DNA of 64,000 nucleotides from Lachnospiraceae bacterium (GTDB lineage Bacteria; Bacillota; Clostridia; Lachnospirales; Lachnospiraceae), in contig JAFLSW010000004.1 of the NCBI GenBank assembly GCA_022510725.1, positions 62,001-126,000 on the forward strand, read 5' to 3'. Both the position numbers and the translations under genes were made by a program. Below are positions 45,423 through 54,174 of this stretch, in pieces (positions within the stretch are counted from its first letter, which is position 1; each line of letters starts with the position of its first letter). Below the pieces are notes generated by a model, which worked only from the letters and a program-made list of their open reading frames with translations, was not told the DNA's origin and did not search any database.

Positions 45423-45995
45423 CTACCGTTTCATGATTTCATTGAGACAGTCAGCCGCACCATAAGCAAAATGCACCACCTGAGCGGAAGCATATTCTTC
45501 AAACAATTCTAAATATGCCTGCTCTGTGGAATCGGATTCTTCTCCATCGATCATACAGGAATAGGATTCATTTCCGTTTTCATCATATTTTATATAGATA
45601 CCCTTTTCCAGAATAAGCCCACCATTTTTTTCAGAAATGACATATTTTTCTACACTGCTGCCGGAAGCGGCATAGATCCCATCCTTTGAAAAGGCAATGG
45701 GATAGGCTGTGCCTGCACTCATAACGGTTCCCAGCTTCCTTGCCTCATGATCTTCATAATAATACACATCACAATTTGCAGCCGCTTGCTTTTCCATTCC
45801 CGCATCATATAGCAGGTCCGAGGTGACCAGCACATGATAGGGATAATCCATTACCAGAACGGCGTAGGCCTCATCATCCCCCAACCCTGCAATGACACTG
45901 CCATAGGGATTTTCTTCTTTTTTATCTCCGCATGCAGTAAAGCATAGTGTGACAACGATCAAGCTTATGACCAAAAGTATTTTTTTATTTCTCAT
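45423..45995 (-). CDS. Lipoprotein of unknown function
   Basis: 190 residues. Signal peptide with lipobox LCFTACGD; the rest is a soluble domain with alternating strands (AYAVLVMDYPYHVLVTSDLLYD). Start at 45995 (MRNKKILLV) overlaps the XRE gene end by 11 nt. Probably controlled with that regulator. Not assigned to a family. Confidence 0.65.
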   Translation of the reverse strand: MRNKKILLVISLIVVTLCFTACGDKKEENPYGSVIAGLGDDEAYAVLVMDYPYHVLVTSDLLYDAGMEKQAAANCDVYYYEDHEARKLGTVMSAGTAYPIAFSKDGIYAASGSSVEKYVISEKNGGLILEKGIYIKYDENGNESYSCMIDGEESDSTEQAYLELFEEYASAQVVHFAYGAADCLNEIMKR

Positions 45996-46509
45996 TTCCT
46001 TTTTTCTCCCTCCATCTTTCTCTGATATAGGATGCGCACAGCACAATGCCGATCACCATCAACAAAATAACGGGACATGCCAGTCTCCAATACTCAACAG
46101 GCGCACTTTCATATTGTCCTGTGACGATATAGCGATACAGCATATACTGCATACTTGTTGTAGTACTCTCTAATGCCGTGATAAACAAGCCGGCCAATAT
46201 CCCTATCATGAGAAAGAATAAGCCGCTGAGCAGCAAAATCGTCATTCTCTGGGTCCGTCGGTTTATTTTTATCATATCCTGCAGCGATAATTTTTCTTCT
46301 TTTTCCACCTTTTCCTCTCCTTTCATAAAATCATCCAAAGAAATCCGGAAGAGTTTGCACAAGGTAACAGCACTTTCCAGATCCGGAGTGGATAAGCCTT
46401 TTTCCCACTTAGAAATCGTTTGTCTGGAAACATTCATTTTTTCCGCAAGCTGTTCCTGTGTCATTCCTGACATCTTTCTGATCTGACTGATCTTTTCTCC
46501 TATATTCAT
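45985..46509 (-). CDS. XRE-family regulator with two C-terminal membrane helices
   Basis: 174 residues. N-terminal helix-turn-helix (ISQIRKMSGMTQEQLAEKMNVSRQTISKWEKGLSTPD), a charged linker, then two membrane helices. Membrane-tethered XRE regulators of this design occur in Clostridia, usually beside membrane or secreted proteins. AAGGAGG site. Cotranscribed with the lipoprotein. Confidence 0.88.
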   Translation of the reverse strand: MNIGEKISQIRKMSGMTQEQLAEKMNVSRQTISKWEKGLSTPDLESAVTLCKLFRISLDDFMKGEEKVEKEEKLSLQDMIKINRRTQRMTILLLSGLFFLMIGILAGLFITALESTTTSMQYMLYRYIVTGQYESAPVEYWRLACPVILLMVIGIVLCASYIRERWREKKGNEK

Positions 46510-46677
46510 GTGTTTACCTCCTTGTGCTCACTTTACTTTTGAGCTTGTATTTTATCAAGCAATCTATGTTAACATCCCTGCTAAAAAGCTTAACATGCCA
46601 TAAATATTGTACCGTATTCCCATAAATCTTGACAGAAAAATGTGAGAATGCTAATCTGCAAATCAGGAGGAAGTGCC

Positions 46678-47331
46678 ATGTCGGAACAATCTTACTTTCA
46701 AAATGCCTTAAGCAATTTTGCCGGTGAAGTGGCAAACGGAGGCGCCATCCGCCATTTGACGGACTTGGGCTATACAGTAGATCAGATTGCCAAGGAGCTT
46801 TCCTTTCCTGCTCCTGTGGAGCAAATACGACCCCAGGTATGGAAACGCTTGTTGGATACAGAAGTCATATTGACTGCAGAACCCGGCAGTACCGTAAGAG
46901 AAAGGTCTGAATTTGTACGGGAATATGATCAATACGGAAAAGCCAGTTTCCGAAAGGTAACCGCACCCCTAGCAGAGCAGACCGTAATTCACTGGAAAGA
47001 AAAAGAGTTGATCTTTGAAAATAAGGAAAAGCTGCGTAGTTTTTTAGAAAAGAAGGTTGTCGAGAATAAAGAAGACCGTTCCTATGCCGCCTGCGATTTT
47101 GGCATATGGTTAAAAGAAGATCCGGAGCATTTTCAAGATGCCCTTCTTTCCCTGGATAAAGTGCATCGGGAATATGTGGAAGGACTGCCCTGGGAGAAGA
47201 AAAGGGTCTATCATAAACTAAATCCCCGCATGCGGGAGATCCTTTTGCAGCTTTCTGCAAAGGGACGCCTGCAGGGGGATTGTTATTTCATGGAGACAGG
47301 GGAGAGGATCAGGTTTCAATGCAGCTTTTGA
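46678..47331 (+). CDS. Unknown cytoplasmic protein
   Basis: 217 residues, charged, with no membrane helix. The segment SNFAGEVANGGAIRHLTDLGYTVDQIAKELSFPAPVEQI looks like a small helix-turn-helix. The region HWKEKELIFENKEKLRSFLEKK and the end LSAKGRLQGDCYFMETGERI are not family markers I know. Start at 46678 after CAGGAGG. Divergent from the XRE/lipoprotein pair. Confidence 0.6.
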   Translation: MSEQSYFQNALSNFAGEVANGGAIRHLTDLGYTVDQIAKELSFPAPVEQIRPQVWKRLLDTEVILTAEPGSTVRERSEFVREYDQYGKASFRKVTAPLAEQTVIHWKEKELIFENKEKLRSFLEKKVVENKEDRSYAACDFGIWLKEDPEHFQDALLSLDKVHREYVEGLPWEKKRVYHKLNPRMREILLQLSAKGRLQGDCYFMETGERIRFQCSF

Positions 47332-47444
47332 ATCTCCTTTTGCCGATAGGAGACCAAGCTAAATATACTCCCTAAAATTCCGGTGCATAAAAACCCATCC
47401 TTTCAAAAATGCAATTTGCTGACTTGATTATAGCACAAAGCACT

Positions 47445-48308
47445 TTAACATGAAATGTCTTGATATGCCATTTTTCTTTTTGTATTCCAGACATAGGCCT
47501 GATATCCCAACAGGATCACCAGCCCTATCTCACCCAGTAAATGTACGCATCTCACTGCAAAACCCAACTCCGTAAAATATTCAAAAGTTCTTTTTATGAT
47601 AAGTGCAATATATCCCCCTGAAACGAGACATATAAATAAAATCACACCGTAAGGAAGACTTTGCTCTTTTTTTACAAAAAACAGCAGGATACATGCAGCA
47701 AATAAAAGGGGTATTCCTAAGTTTCCTATAAAGCCTCCCAGACTGACATGTCCATTTTTCCTAATCTGCATATCAACAAAAGTTGCCAGAAAGAATAAGG
47801 ATGCCCACACATAGGGAAGACACATGATATATCCTGTGATCTTTGCCGTCAACTTGTTCTGCATGGATCGTTTCAACCCTACAGCCACTGCTGCCAGTTT
47901 CAGAATATATCCGCAAACAGTAAAGACTCCAAGGAAAGTTATCTGCCCTGCAGGGGTTTTTGCCAAGGCTTCACTGGGAAAAAAAGATGCGATTCCGAAA
48001 ATGCTCATTAACAGAAAAGATGCTGCGGCAAAGGCATACAAGACAGTCTGCATCACATTTTCCACCGGTCTGGCAAGGATCGGCTCCTTTTCCACATTTT
48101 GTTTTAACTCCTCTCCCGACAACAGCTCATCTATGGATACATCCAAAATCTGGGATATTTTCTTAGCTGTAAGCAAATCGGGATACCTGGCTCCGCATTC
48201 CCATCTTGAAACCGCCTGGCGGGTAACATACAACTTTTCCGCCATCCTCTGCTGTGTCATGCCTTTTTCTTCGCGAAGCTGCTTTATCTTTTCTCCAAAC
48301 TCCACCAT
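47445..48308 (-). CDS. XRE-family regulator with polytopic membrane C-terminus
   Basis: 287 residues. HTH at 1-60 (IKQLREEKGMTQQRMAEKLYVTRQAVSRWECG), linker, then about six membrane helices. Start at 48308 (MVEFGEKI) is supported by AAGGAG; the extension to 48356 is not. Its target is probably a membrane or stress gene; unknown. Confidence 0.88.
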   Translation of the reverse strand: MVEFGEKIKQLREEKGMTQQRMAEKLYVTRQAVSRWECGARYPDLLTAKKISQILDVSIDELLSGEELKQNVEKEPILARPVENVMQTVLYAFAAASFLLMSIFGIASFFPSEALAKTPAGQITFLGVFTVCGYILKLAAVAVGLKRSMQNKLTAKITGYIMCLPYVWASLFFLATFVDMQIRKNGHVSLGGFIGNLGIPLLFAACILLFFVKKEQSLPYGVILFICLVSGGYIALIIKRTFEYFTELGFAVRCVHLLGEIGLVILLGYQAYVWNTKRKMAYQDISC

Positions 48309-48472
48309 ACATTCTGCTCCTTCCGGCTTTTCTCTAAATTCCATCATATCACACACTCCTTTCGGTATCGAGCTTTGTTAAGCCCATTGTATGCCCGGAA
48401 TAGGATTTTTGAAAGAAACAGTAGGGATTTTGCATGGAAACAGATTGGTAACAAGGACGAAATCTCTGTTAA

Positions 48473-48512
48473 ATAAAAATACCCGCCTATTCACAAAAGA
48501 ATAGACGGGTTA
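48473..48512 (-). terminator. Terminator of the short MGMT gene
   Basis: ACCCGCCTATTC pairs with GAATAGACGGGT with one mismatch around ACAAAA; ATTTTTATTT follows on the minus strand. Confidence 0.85.
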
Positions 48513-48530
48513 TTCCACTTATCAAACATA

Positions 48531-48839
48531 TTAGTCTGCATATTGGTACTTCTTCATATCAACGCAGCCATTGTCTTTAAATCCGACACCCTCCTCAAGC
48601 AGCAAAGCCCTCTGTTCTTTAAAGTGAGGCGCTAACCGCCCTGCGCTGTTTACTATACGATGACAGGGGTAGTCCCCAAAGTATTCAGCCATGCTCAATA
48701 CTTTGCCAACAAGCCTTGCATTTTTATCCCTGCCGATCAGTTTTGCGATCTGTCCATAAGAGGCTACTTTCCCCTTTGGTATCTCATCCACTGCGGAAAG
48801 TACCTCATAGATCAGATCCTCGTTCATGACATTGCTCAT
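48531..48839 (-). CDS. MGMT-like DNA-binding domain protein
   Basis: 102 residues, only the C-terminal domain of the Ogt family: VDEIPKGKVASYGQIAKLIG and YPCHRIVNSAGRL. The acceptor cysteine is kept, in contrast to the PWHR of ATL proteins, so it may be an active short alkyltransferase. Start at 48839 (MSNVMNE) after GAAGGA. It lies 42 nt after the XRE gene stop. Confidence 0.8.
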   Translation of the reverse strand: MSNVMNEDLIYEVLSAVDEIPKGKVASYGQIAKLIGRDKNARLVGKVLSMAEYFGDYPCHRIVNSAGRLAPHFKEQRALLLEEGVGFKDNGCVDMKKYQYAD

Positions 48840-48881
48840 ACGCATTTCCTTCATATCTTTTCTGTTTTTTGCCTTGCCACC

Positions 48882-49982
48882 CTACGGTACATACTGCTCG
48901 GTAATAGAAATGATCTCGTTACCCTCTATGGTCAGAATATAGGGAATCTCCATTCCCTCCCGCTCAGCTAAGATTTGAAGCAGTTTTTCTACTGATACTT
49001 CTTTCTGTACATAACTATCTTCCCAGTCTAAGATCGTGCAACTACAATCCTCCGCCAAGGCATAGGTTTCCGTCTTTTCTTCCTCATTATAGATCAAAAA
49101 TCCCGATCCCGCGTCATTTTCATCCAGTCCCAGCTCTGCAAAACGACTGCCTGGCACATCTACCCACTCTACTGCATCAACCGTCAGATTCCTATCTTTT
49201 ACAGATATGACATAATACATCATTCTCGGCGCAGCACTATATTCAGACTCATAGTAAATATTGTAGGTATCCGATACCACAACGGTATCTCTGAAATCCA
49301 ATTCAAAATAGAAATGGCCCTGGGTATATGGTTCCAGCACCTTCGCATCAAACAGCGCCGCTGTATCTTGCTCCAGAACATTTTTGGTCAAAAGCAGCTC
49401 TGTCTGCTCATTGTACTCCTCGCCGTCCGGCCTGTAAAACAATTTGATATTGTCCGGTGTTCCGCCTTCCCACTGAAGCAGGATCATGTCAAGCTGTGCC
49501 AAATTATACCATCCATCCACATCTCCCACGATCTGCAGGTCCTCGCCATAAAATTGAAGGCTTTTTATTGCAGGGATTTCTGCATTGGAATCCTGCTGCC
49601 CATTTCCGTCAGACCCCGTATCTTGTTGTATCGGAACAATTGGATCCGTGTTAACATCCCTCCAACCGGTTAGACGCATAAAGAGCACTGCCAGTGGTAC
49701 TGCCAATACTATAATCAGCAGGACAACCACTCCCCATACAAGTACACGCCATACTCCCGATTTCTTTTTACTCTCAGGCACATCTTCCGTTCTGTCAACA
49801 GCAGCGCCTATTTCCAATTCCAAAAGCTTTGATAACAGCTCTCTATTGATCCCCTGGGGTATGGAAGTGTCATTTTCCCATTTGGATACCGCCTGCCTGC
49901 TAACTCCCAGCTGATCCGCCAGTTCCTCCTGGGATAAATTTTTATTTTCTCTTGCCTGTCTGATCTGTTCGCCTAATGTCAT
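48882..49982 (-). CDS. XRE regulator with one membrane helix and extracytoplasmic domain
   Basis: 366 residues. HTH (IRQARENKNLSQEELADQLGVSRQAVSKWEND), a helix near residues 85-105 (VLVWGVVVLLIIVLAVPLAVL), then a soluble C-terminal domain of about 250 residues. Such one-component regulators may sense outside signals. Start at 49982 follows GGAGG at 7 nt. The outer domain is not assigned. Confidence 0.82.
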   Translation of the reverse strand: MTLGEQIRQARENKNLSQEELADQLGVSRQAVSKWENDTSIPQGINRELLSKLLELEIGAAVDRTEDVPESKKKSGVWRVLVWGVVVLLIIVLAVPLAVLFMRLTGWRDVNTDPIVPIQQDTGSDGNGQQDSNAEIPAIKSLQFYGEDLQIVGDVDGWYNLAQLDMILLQWEGGTPDNIKLFYRPDGEEYNEQTELLLTKNVLEQDTAALFDAKVLEPYTQGHFYFELDFRDTVVVSDTYNIYYESEYSAAPRMMYYVISVKDRNLTVDAVEWVDVPGSRFAELGLDENDAGSGFLIYNEEEKTETYALAEDCSCTILDWEDSYVQKEVSVEKLLQILAEREGMEIPYILTIEGNEIISITEQYVP

Positions 49983-50320
49983 TTGCATACCTCCTATTGT
50001 ATAATTCGTATTGAGTATGCCTTGATTATAGCCGCAACTGCGGTTGCATTCTACCAATTATCCGCAACTATGGGGTTGCGGCAGTCTATGACCGTGATTT
50101 TGAAACAAGACTTGCCATATGGATTGCATATATAATTCAATTTCTTGTATCCCATTATAACACACACATTCTCTGTATACTATAAAATCCCAAGAACATG
50201 ACAACCGCCATATCCTTAGGATTTTTATAGTCCGTCTGTATTATTGTTGAAATCCGTTTTTCTATACCTGTAAATCTAAGTTTGCACCGGCTACAGGCTG
50301 CTTCTTTTCATTTTCCCGCA

Positions 50321-51613
50321 TTATGCCTTGATCTTGGTTATGATCCAGTCGTCGTCACCGACCTCATACCTTGTTCCGCAGTGAGAACAGTTCCGCATTT
50401 TGGCAGCATTGAAGCTGGCTCCGCAGCTTTTGCACTGTATTCTCTCAATGGAGAAGTTAATGTCTATGGGCTTACGGACATTTCTGCGCAGCTCGACCCG
50501 TACTTTTTCTCCTTTTGTCTCAATGCGATTGCCCTTGTCATAGAGATTCTCCAAATAAACATCCACTGTGACATAGCAGTAGTCTCCCTGCACTATGAAT
50601 CTTTTCAGGGCAACCGCACCTGCAAAGGAAGATTCAATCACATTCAAAAACCGGCTTCCCATAGGTTCGCCCTCATAATAGGGTAGGTTACTTGGATCCC
50701 CGGAGTAAATAATTGTTTTTAGCATAGAGACTACTTTTTCCGAAAAATATTCATAAGAGAACTCCGGACTGTACCGGCTCATGCAGGATACAAATCGGCT
50801 CCTTGATCCCATTATATTGAAAAGCATTGGCATAGATCTGCCGGCTCGTATAAAAAGCAGCCCCAGTTGAAGAAATGCCCATAAAAAATATCCGCAAATT
50901 GCGCCGACTATTGTTCCGCCGATCACGCCGGGAATGAGTGCGTAAAGAAACCGAAAGACTGCATTTGTCATTTCGGTCTCATCAGTCAGATAAAAATTTA
51001 TGATATAGGCAAGGATGGAAATCACAATACAGGGCAGTAATACCCTTTTCATGGTATGCTTAAGCTCTTGGTCCGTAAAACTCTCATCCTGCAGGAAGTA
51101 ATAATTCGTTACCTTGGGAAACAGCTCGTGCATGGAAAAATAGGTTTTACAAAAGGGACAGCCGTTCTGCAAAACAGAAATCTTACTTACTGCACCGCAG
51201 TTGGGACAGGAACAGAGTTCATCCACAACAACCTTTGAATCCCTTGTATCCGTAATAAATTGGTAAAAGGTAGAATTTTGATCCTTTTCATATACCTTTC
51301 GATTATCTCTGTATATGGTTCGGGACAAAAGACAGGTACGGAATTCCATCCGGGTTATGTATTTATCGTCTTTCCACTCTCTTCTGGCACCACGGTCATC
51401 TGCCAAAAGCCCTCTGGGAGAAATACGATATTGCATCCTCAGATTCTTTTCTTTCAGGCGTTCAAACTGTAGTTCTAACCCATGCTTCACATCCTGTCCG
51501 GCATCGGAGGGATATTTCCCGGTATGGGTGAAACTGCCAAGATCCAAAGCAAAATTTTCAAATATACTGCCGTGGGATTTGTCCCAGGTCGGGGGTAAAG
51601 ATTGATCTGGCAT
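50321..51613 (-). CDS. Zinc-ribbon/Tim44-like membrane protein
   Basis: 430 residues. First a CPNCG...CPFC zinc ribbon (about 138-155), then two membrane helices with a Gly-rich loop, then a Tim44/NTF2-like domain (YFSEKVVSMLKTIIYSGDPSNLPYYEG) and a second ribbon CKSCG...CSHCG at the end. Such proteins are common in Firmicutes; role unknown. ATG at 51613 has GGAGG 6 nt upstream. Cotranscribed after the hybrid kinase. Confidence 0.7.
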   Translation of the reverse strand: MPDQSLPPTWDKSHGSIFENFALDLGSFTHTGKYPSDAGQDVKHGLELQFERLKEKNLRMQYRISPRGLLADDRGARREWKDDKYITRMEFRTCLLSRTIYRDNRKVYEKDQNSTFYQFITDTRDSKVVVDELCSCPNCGAVSKISVLQNGCPFCKTYFSMHELFPKVTNYYFLQDESFTDQELKHTMKRVLLPCIVISILAYIINFYLTDETEMTNAVFRFLYALIPGVIGGTIVGAICGYFLWAFLQLGLLFIRAGRSMPMLFNIMGSRSRFVSCMSRYSPEFSYEYFSEKVVSMLKTIIYSGDPSNLPYYEGEPMGSRFLNVIESSFAGAVALKRFIVQGDYCYVTVDVYLENLYDKGNRIETKGEKVRVELRRNVRKPIDINFSIERIQCKSCGASFNAAKMRNCSHCGTRYEVGDDDWIITKIKA

Positions 51614-51636
51614 CAAGATCCTCCCTTATAACTTCT

Positions 51637-53919
51637 CTAAAACACTTTTTTAATCGCATCCACTGCCATCCGGTACTCATCCATAAAGGCAGCGTGATTT
51701 GCGCAGACAAAATCCCAGTCCTCTTCACGGGCAGCATTCTCCAAAGCAAGGGCCTGCTCCGCCAGTTCAGAAAATCCGACGCTCAAAGAAGAACTTTTGA
51801 GGCCATGGACACGGCTCCGGTATTCATAAATATTTTTCTGTTCAAAGAGCTCATTCAGCTTATCCCCTTCCGGAATCTCCGCATAGGTCTTCAGGATATC
51901 AATATATACATCATAACTGCCGCCACAGACAGTCAAACCTTTTTCCAGGTCCACTTTGGGGTAAAGGCCGGACAATTCCTTTAAGGGGTCAGGATGATCT
52001 GTCTCTGTCGCCTCACTGCCTAAGGCAGCTTCTGTCTGGCATTTTTCCTTGGGCAGATATTTTAACAGCATATTTTCCAGTGTGTCACCGCTTACGGGCT
52101 TGGAAAGATAATCGGTAAATCCCGCCTGTAAAAACTGCTCTCTGACACCGGTAATGGCATTTGCGGTCAGCATGATGACAGGAGTATTCTCGTTAGGGAA
52201 ATCTTTCAATTCCCGCATCTTGGCGAATGTTTCAATCCCATCCATTTCCGGCATCATATGATCCATAAAGATCAGGTCATATGCGTTTTGGGACACCATT
52301 TCAAGGCACTGCTTGCCGCTGGAAGCGGTGTCTACTTTCATTTTCGTGGATTTTAACAGATTGACTATGACTTTCAGGTTGACAATTGCATCATCCACTA
52401 CCAGTATCTTTGCGTCAGGTGCCTCAAAACTCTGGTGATACTTTCCGGCTTTATCGGCAAGGGACGAATATTTTTGATGGAAATCTCCTATCGGCTCAGC
52501 ATCCACAATCTGCTGTGGAATCGTAACCGTAAAGGAAGATCCCACACCATATATACTCTGTACCTCGATTGTTCCCTCCATTAAGTCCGTAAGTCGTTTT
52601 GCAAGGGAAAGTCCCAGACCGGTGCCCTCAATATTCCGATTTTTCTCCATGTCCAAACGAGTAAACTGCGTAAACAGCTTTTCCATATTCTCTTCGCTGA
52701 TGCCGATACCGGTATCCTTGACATTGATCACCAGCATCATCTTTCCATCCTGATCGTGACTGTCAAAAGACAGGGTGATGCTGCCTTTTTCCGTGTATTT
52801 TGCCGCATTGGAAAGTATATTGGTAACAACCTGACGCAGCCGACTCTCATCACCTTTCAGTTTTGAAGGAAGTTTAGGATTACAGGAAACAATAAGTTCC
52901 AATCCTTTCTTTTCGGCTTTTTCCGCCACCATAGAATAGCAGTCATGAATAAAGGAAGACAGCTCATATATATTTTCCATGATCTCCAGCTTACCGGATT
53001 CTATTTTGGAAATATCAAGCACATCATTGACCAGATAAAGCAGCGAGTTTCCGGCGGAGCGGATGTTCTTTGCGTACTCTTCAATCTGCTCATTGCTGTT
53101 TTCCCGCAATATCATTTCATTCATGCCTAAGATGGCATTGATGGGCGTGCGTATTTCATGGGACATATTTGCAAGAAAGATACTTTTGGCTTCATTTGCC
53201 GCCTCTGCATTGCGCTGTTCCTCTTTAATGCCTATGGCGTAATGCAACAATTTTTCCCTCTGCCCGTCTGTCATCCTTAAAGCAGTCCGCGCAGCAATTC
53301 CCACCGTAACCAGGATGCAAACAGCGATCAGTCCCTGAGGAACGAGAAACAAAGGAGCGTCTGTTGCGGTTCCTTCCACAAACTGCCTAAGCAATGCGAT
53401 AAAGACGCCTGCCACACTAATCAATGTTACAGTCTTACTCATTTTCTGGCTGCTGTATACCGTAGTCATACAGATCGGAATACAGAAAATGCCCAGCGTA
53501 ATGAGAAAAACATTGTGCATCAAAATAACAACAAGATTTAGGAGCAGCATAGTAAAAACAGGAATGGCATTCTGCCGCATGTCTGTTTCCGGCAGACGCT
53601 TTCTTAAGGCTGCCGCTGCCAAAAGGATGATCAAACTTACCACCGGAGGCAGGATCAGATATCGAATGGTATATGTACCCATGAAATCCTCCAGCATCCC
53701 CTCCTGCCAAAAGAAAATAAAAAATATACATTTCAGTATAAAATATACTAAAACAAAGATACAGTCTAATCGAAAGAAGAGGCGGTTCCATCTGGGAAAA
53801 TCCGGCATAATAGCCTTCACGATCTCCGGCATCGGCCCACCTTGAGGCATCTCCGCCATCGGTCCGCCCTGTGGCATCTTCGGTCTTGGCAATTTATTTT
53901 TTCTATCCATGATCTGCAC
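51637..53919 (-). CDS. Hybrid sensor histidine kinase with receiver and Hpt domains
   Basis: 760 residues. N-terminal MPQGGPM repeats, five to six membrane helices (about 45-215), HisKA (ANMSHEIRTPINAILG), HATPase (NAAKYTEKG, GTGLGLSLAKRL), receiver (ILVVDDA, IFMDHMMPEMDG, MLTANA) and a C-terminal Hpt (YRSRVHGLKSSSLSVG). A complete phosphorelay chain up to the final regulator. GTG at 53919 has AGGAG 4 nt upstream; ATG at 53910 is the alternative. Confidence 0.92.
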   Translation of the reverse strand: MQIMDRKNKLPRPKMPQGGPMAEMPQGGPMPEIVKAIMPDFPRWNRLFFRLDCIFVLVYFILKCIFFIFFWQEGMLEDFMGTYTIRYLILPPVVSLIILLAAAALRKRLPETDMRQNAIPVFTMLLLNLVVILMHNVFLITLGIFCIPICMTTVYSSQKMSKTVTLISVAGVFIALLRQFVEGTATDAPLFLVPQGLIAVCILVTVGIAARTALRMTDGQREKLLHYAIGIKEEQRNAEAANEAKSIFLANMSHEIRTPINAILGMNEMILRENSNEQIEEYAKNIRSAGNSLLYLVNDVLDISKIESGKLEIMENIYELSSFIHDCYSMVAEKAEKKGLELIVSCNPKLPSKLKGDESRLRQVVTNILSNAAKYTEKGSITLSFDSHDQDGKMMLVINVKDTGIGISEENMEKLFTQFTRLDMEKNRNIEGTGLGLSLAKRLTDLMEGTIEVQSIYGVGSSFTVTIPQQIVDAEPIGDFHQKYSSLADKAGKYHQSFEAPDAKILVVDDAIVNLKVIVNLLKSTKMKVDTASSGKQCLEMVSQNAYDLIFMDHMMPEMDGIETFAKMRELKDFPNENTPVIMLTANAITGVREQFLQAGFTDYLSKPVSGDTLENMLLKYLPKEKCQTEAALGSEATETDHPDPLKELSGLYPKVDLEKGLTVCGGSYDVYIDILKTYAEIPEGDKLNELFEQKNIYEYRSRVHGLKSSSLSVGFSELAEQALALENAAREEDWDFVCANHAAFMDEYRMAVDAIKKVF

Positions 53920-54012
53920 TACTCTCCTCTTTTGCCTACTTTTATCAATATCTATCTTCCATATTGTAACATGTCACAGGATATCTTTCAATGTGGCGGC
54001 TTATCCATACGC

Positions 54013-54056
54013 ATAAAAATCCCGGAGGAACATGAATGCTCTTCCGGAGTTTTTCT
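54013..54056 (-). terminator. Terminator downstream of the AlbA-domain gene
   Basis: CCCGGAGGA pairs with TCTTCCGGAG (wobble included) around a 10-nt loop; T-runs flank it on both strands. Confidence 0.7.
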
Positions 54057-54143
54057 GGGTAGTATTAATCTTTTAGGGTAGTATCTATCTGTTTTAGGGT
54101 AGTTTTGGGGTAGTTTTTAGGGTAGTTTTTAGGGTAGTACCCT
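54057..54143. repeat. Array of six GGGTAGT direct repeats
   Basis: GGGTAGT occurs at 54057, 54076, 54097, 54108, 54120 and 54132, mostly as TTTTAGGGTAGT. Spacings are 19, 21, 11, 12 and 12 nt, close to one or two DNA turns. The last unit forms the palindrome AGGGTAGTACCCT (54131-54143). It is outside coding sequence, between the AlbA-domain gene and the hybrid kinase. Confidence 0.85.
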
Positions 54144-54174
54144 AAAATTTACACTTTTATTTTTCCCCTTAATA

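Noticed and set aside
50058-50320. A possible small RNA or gene between the XRE and zinc-ribbon genes
   Set aside because: Apart from a partial inverted repeat around GCAACTGCGGTTGC (50032-50046) near the XRE promoter, no convincing coding frame, terminator or conserved RNA was seen.
54057-54143. Possible CRISPR array
   Set aside because: Units are only 7-12 nt, spacers are shorter than 15 nt and there are no cas genes.
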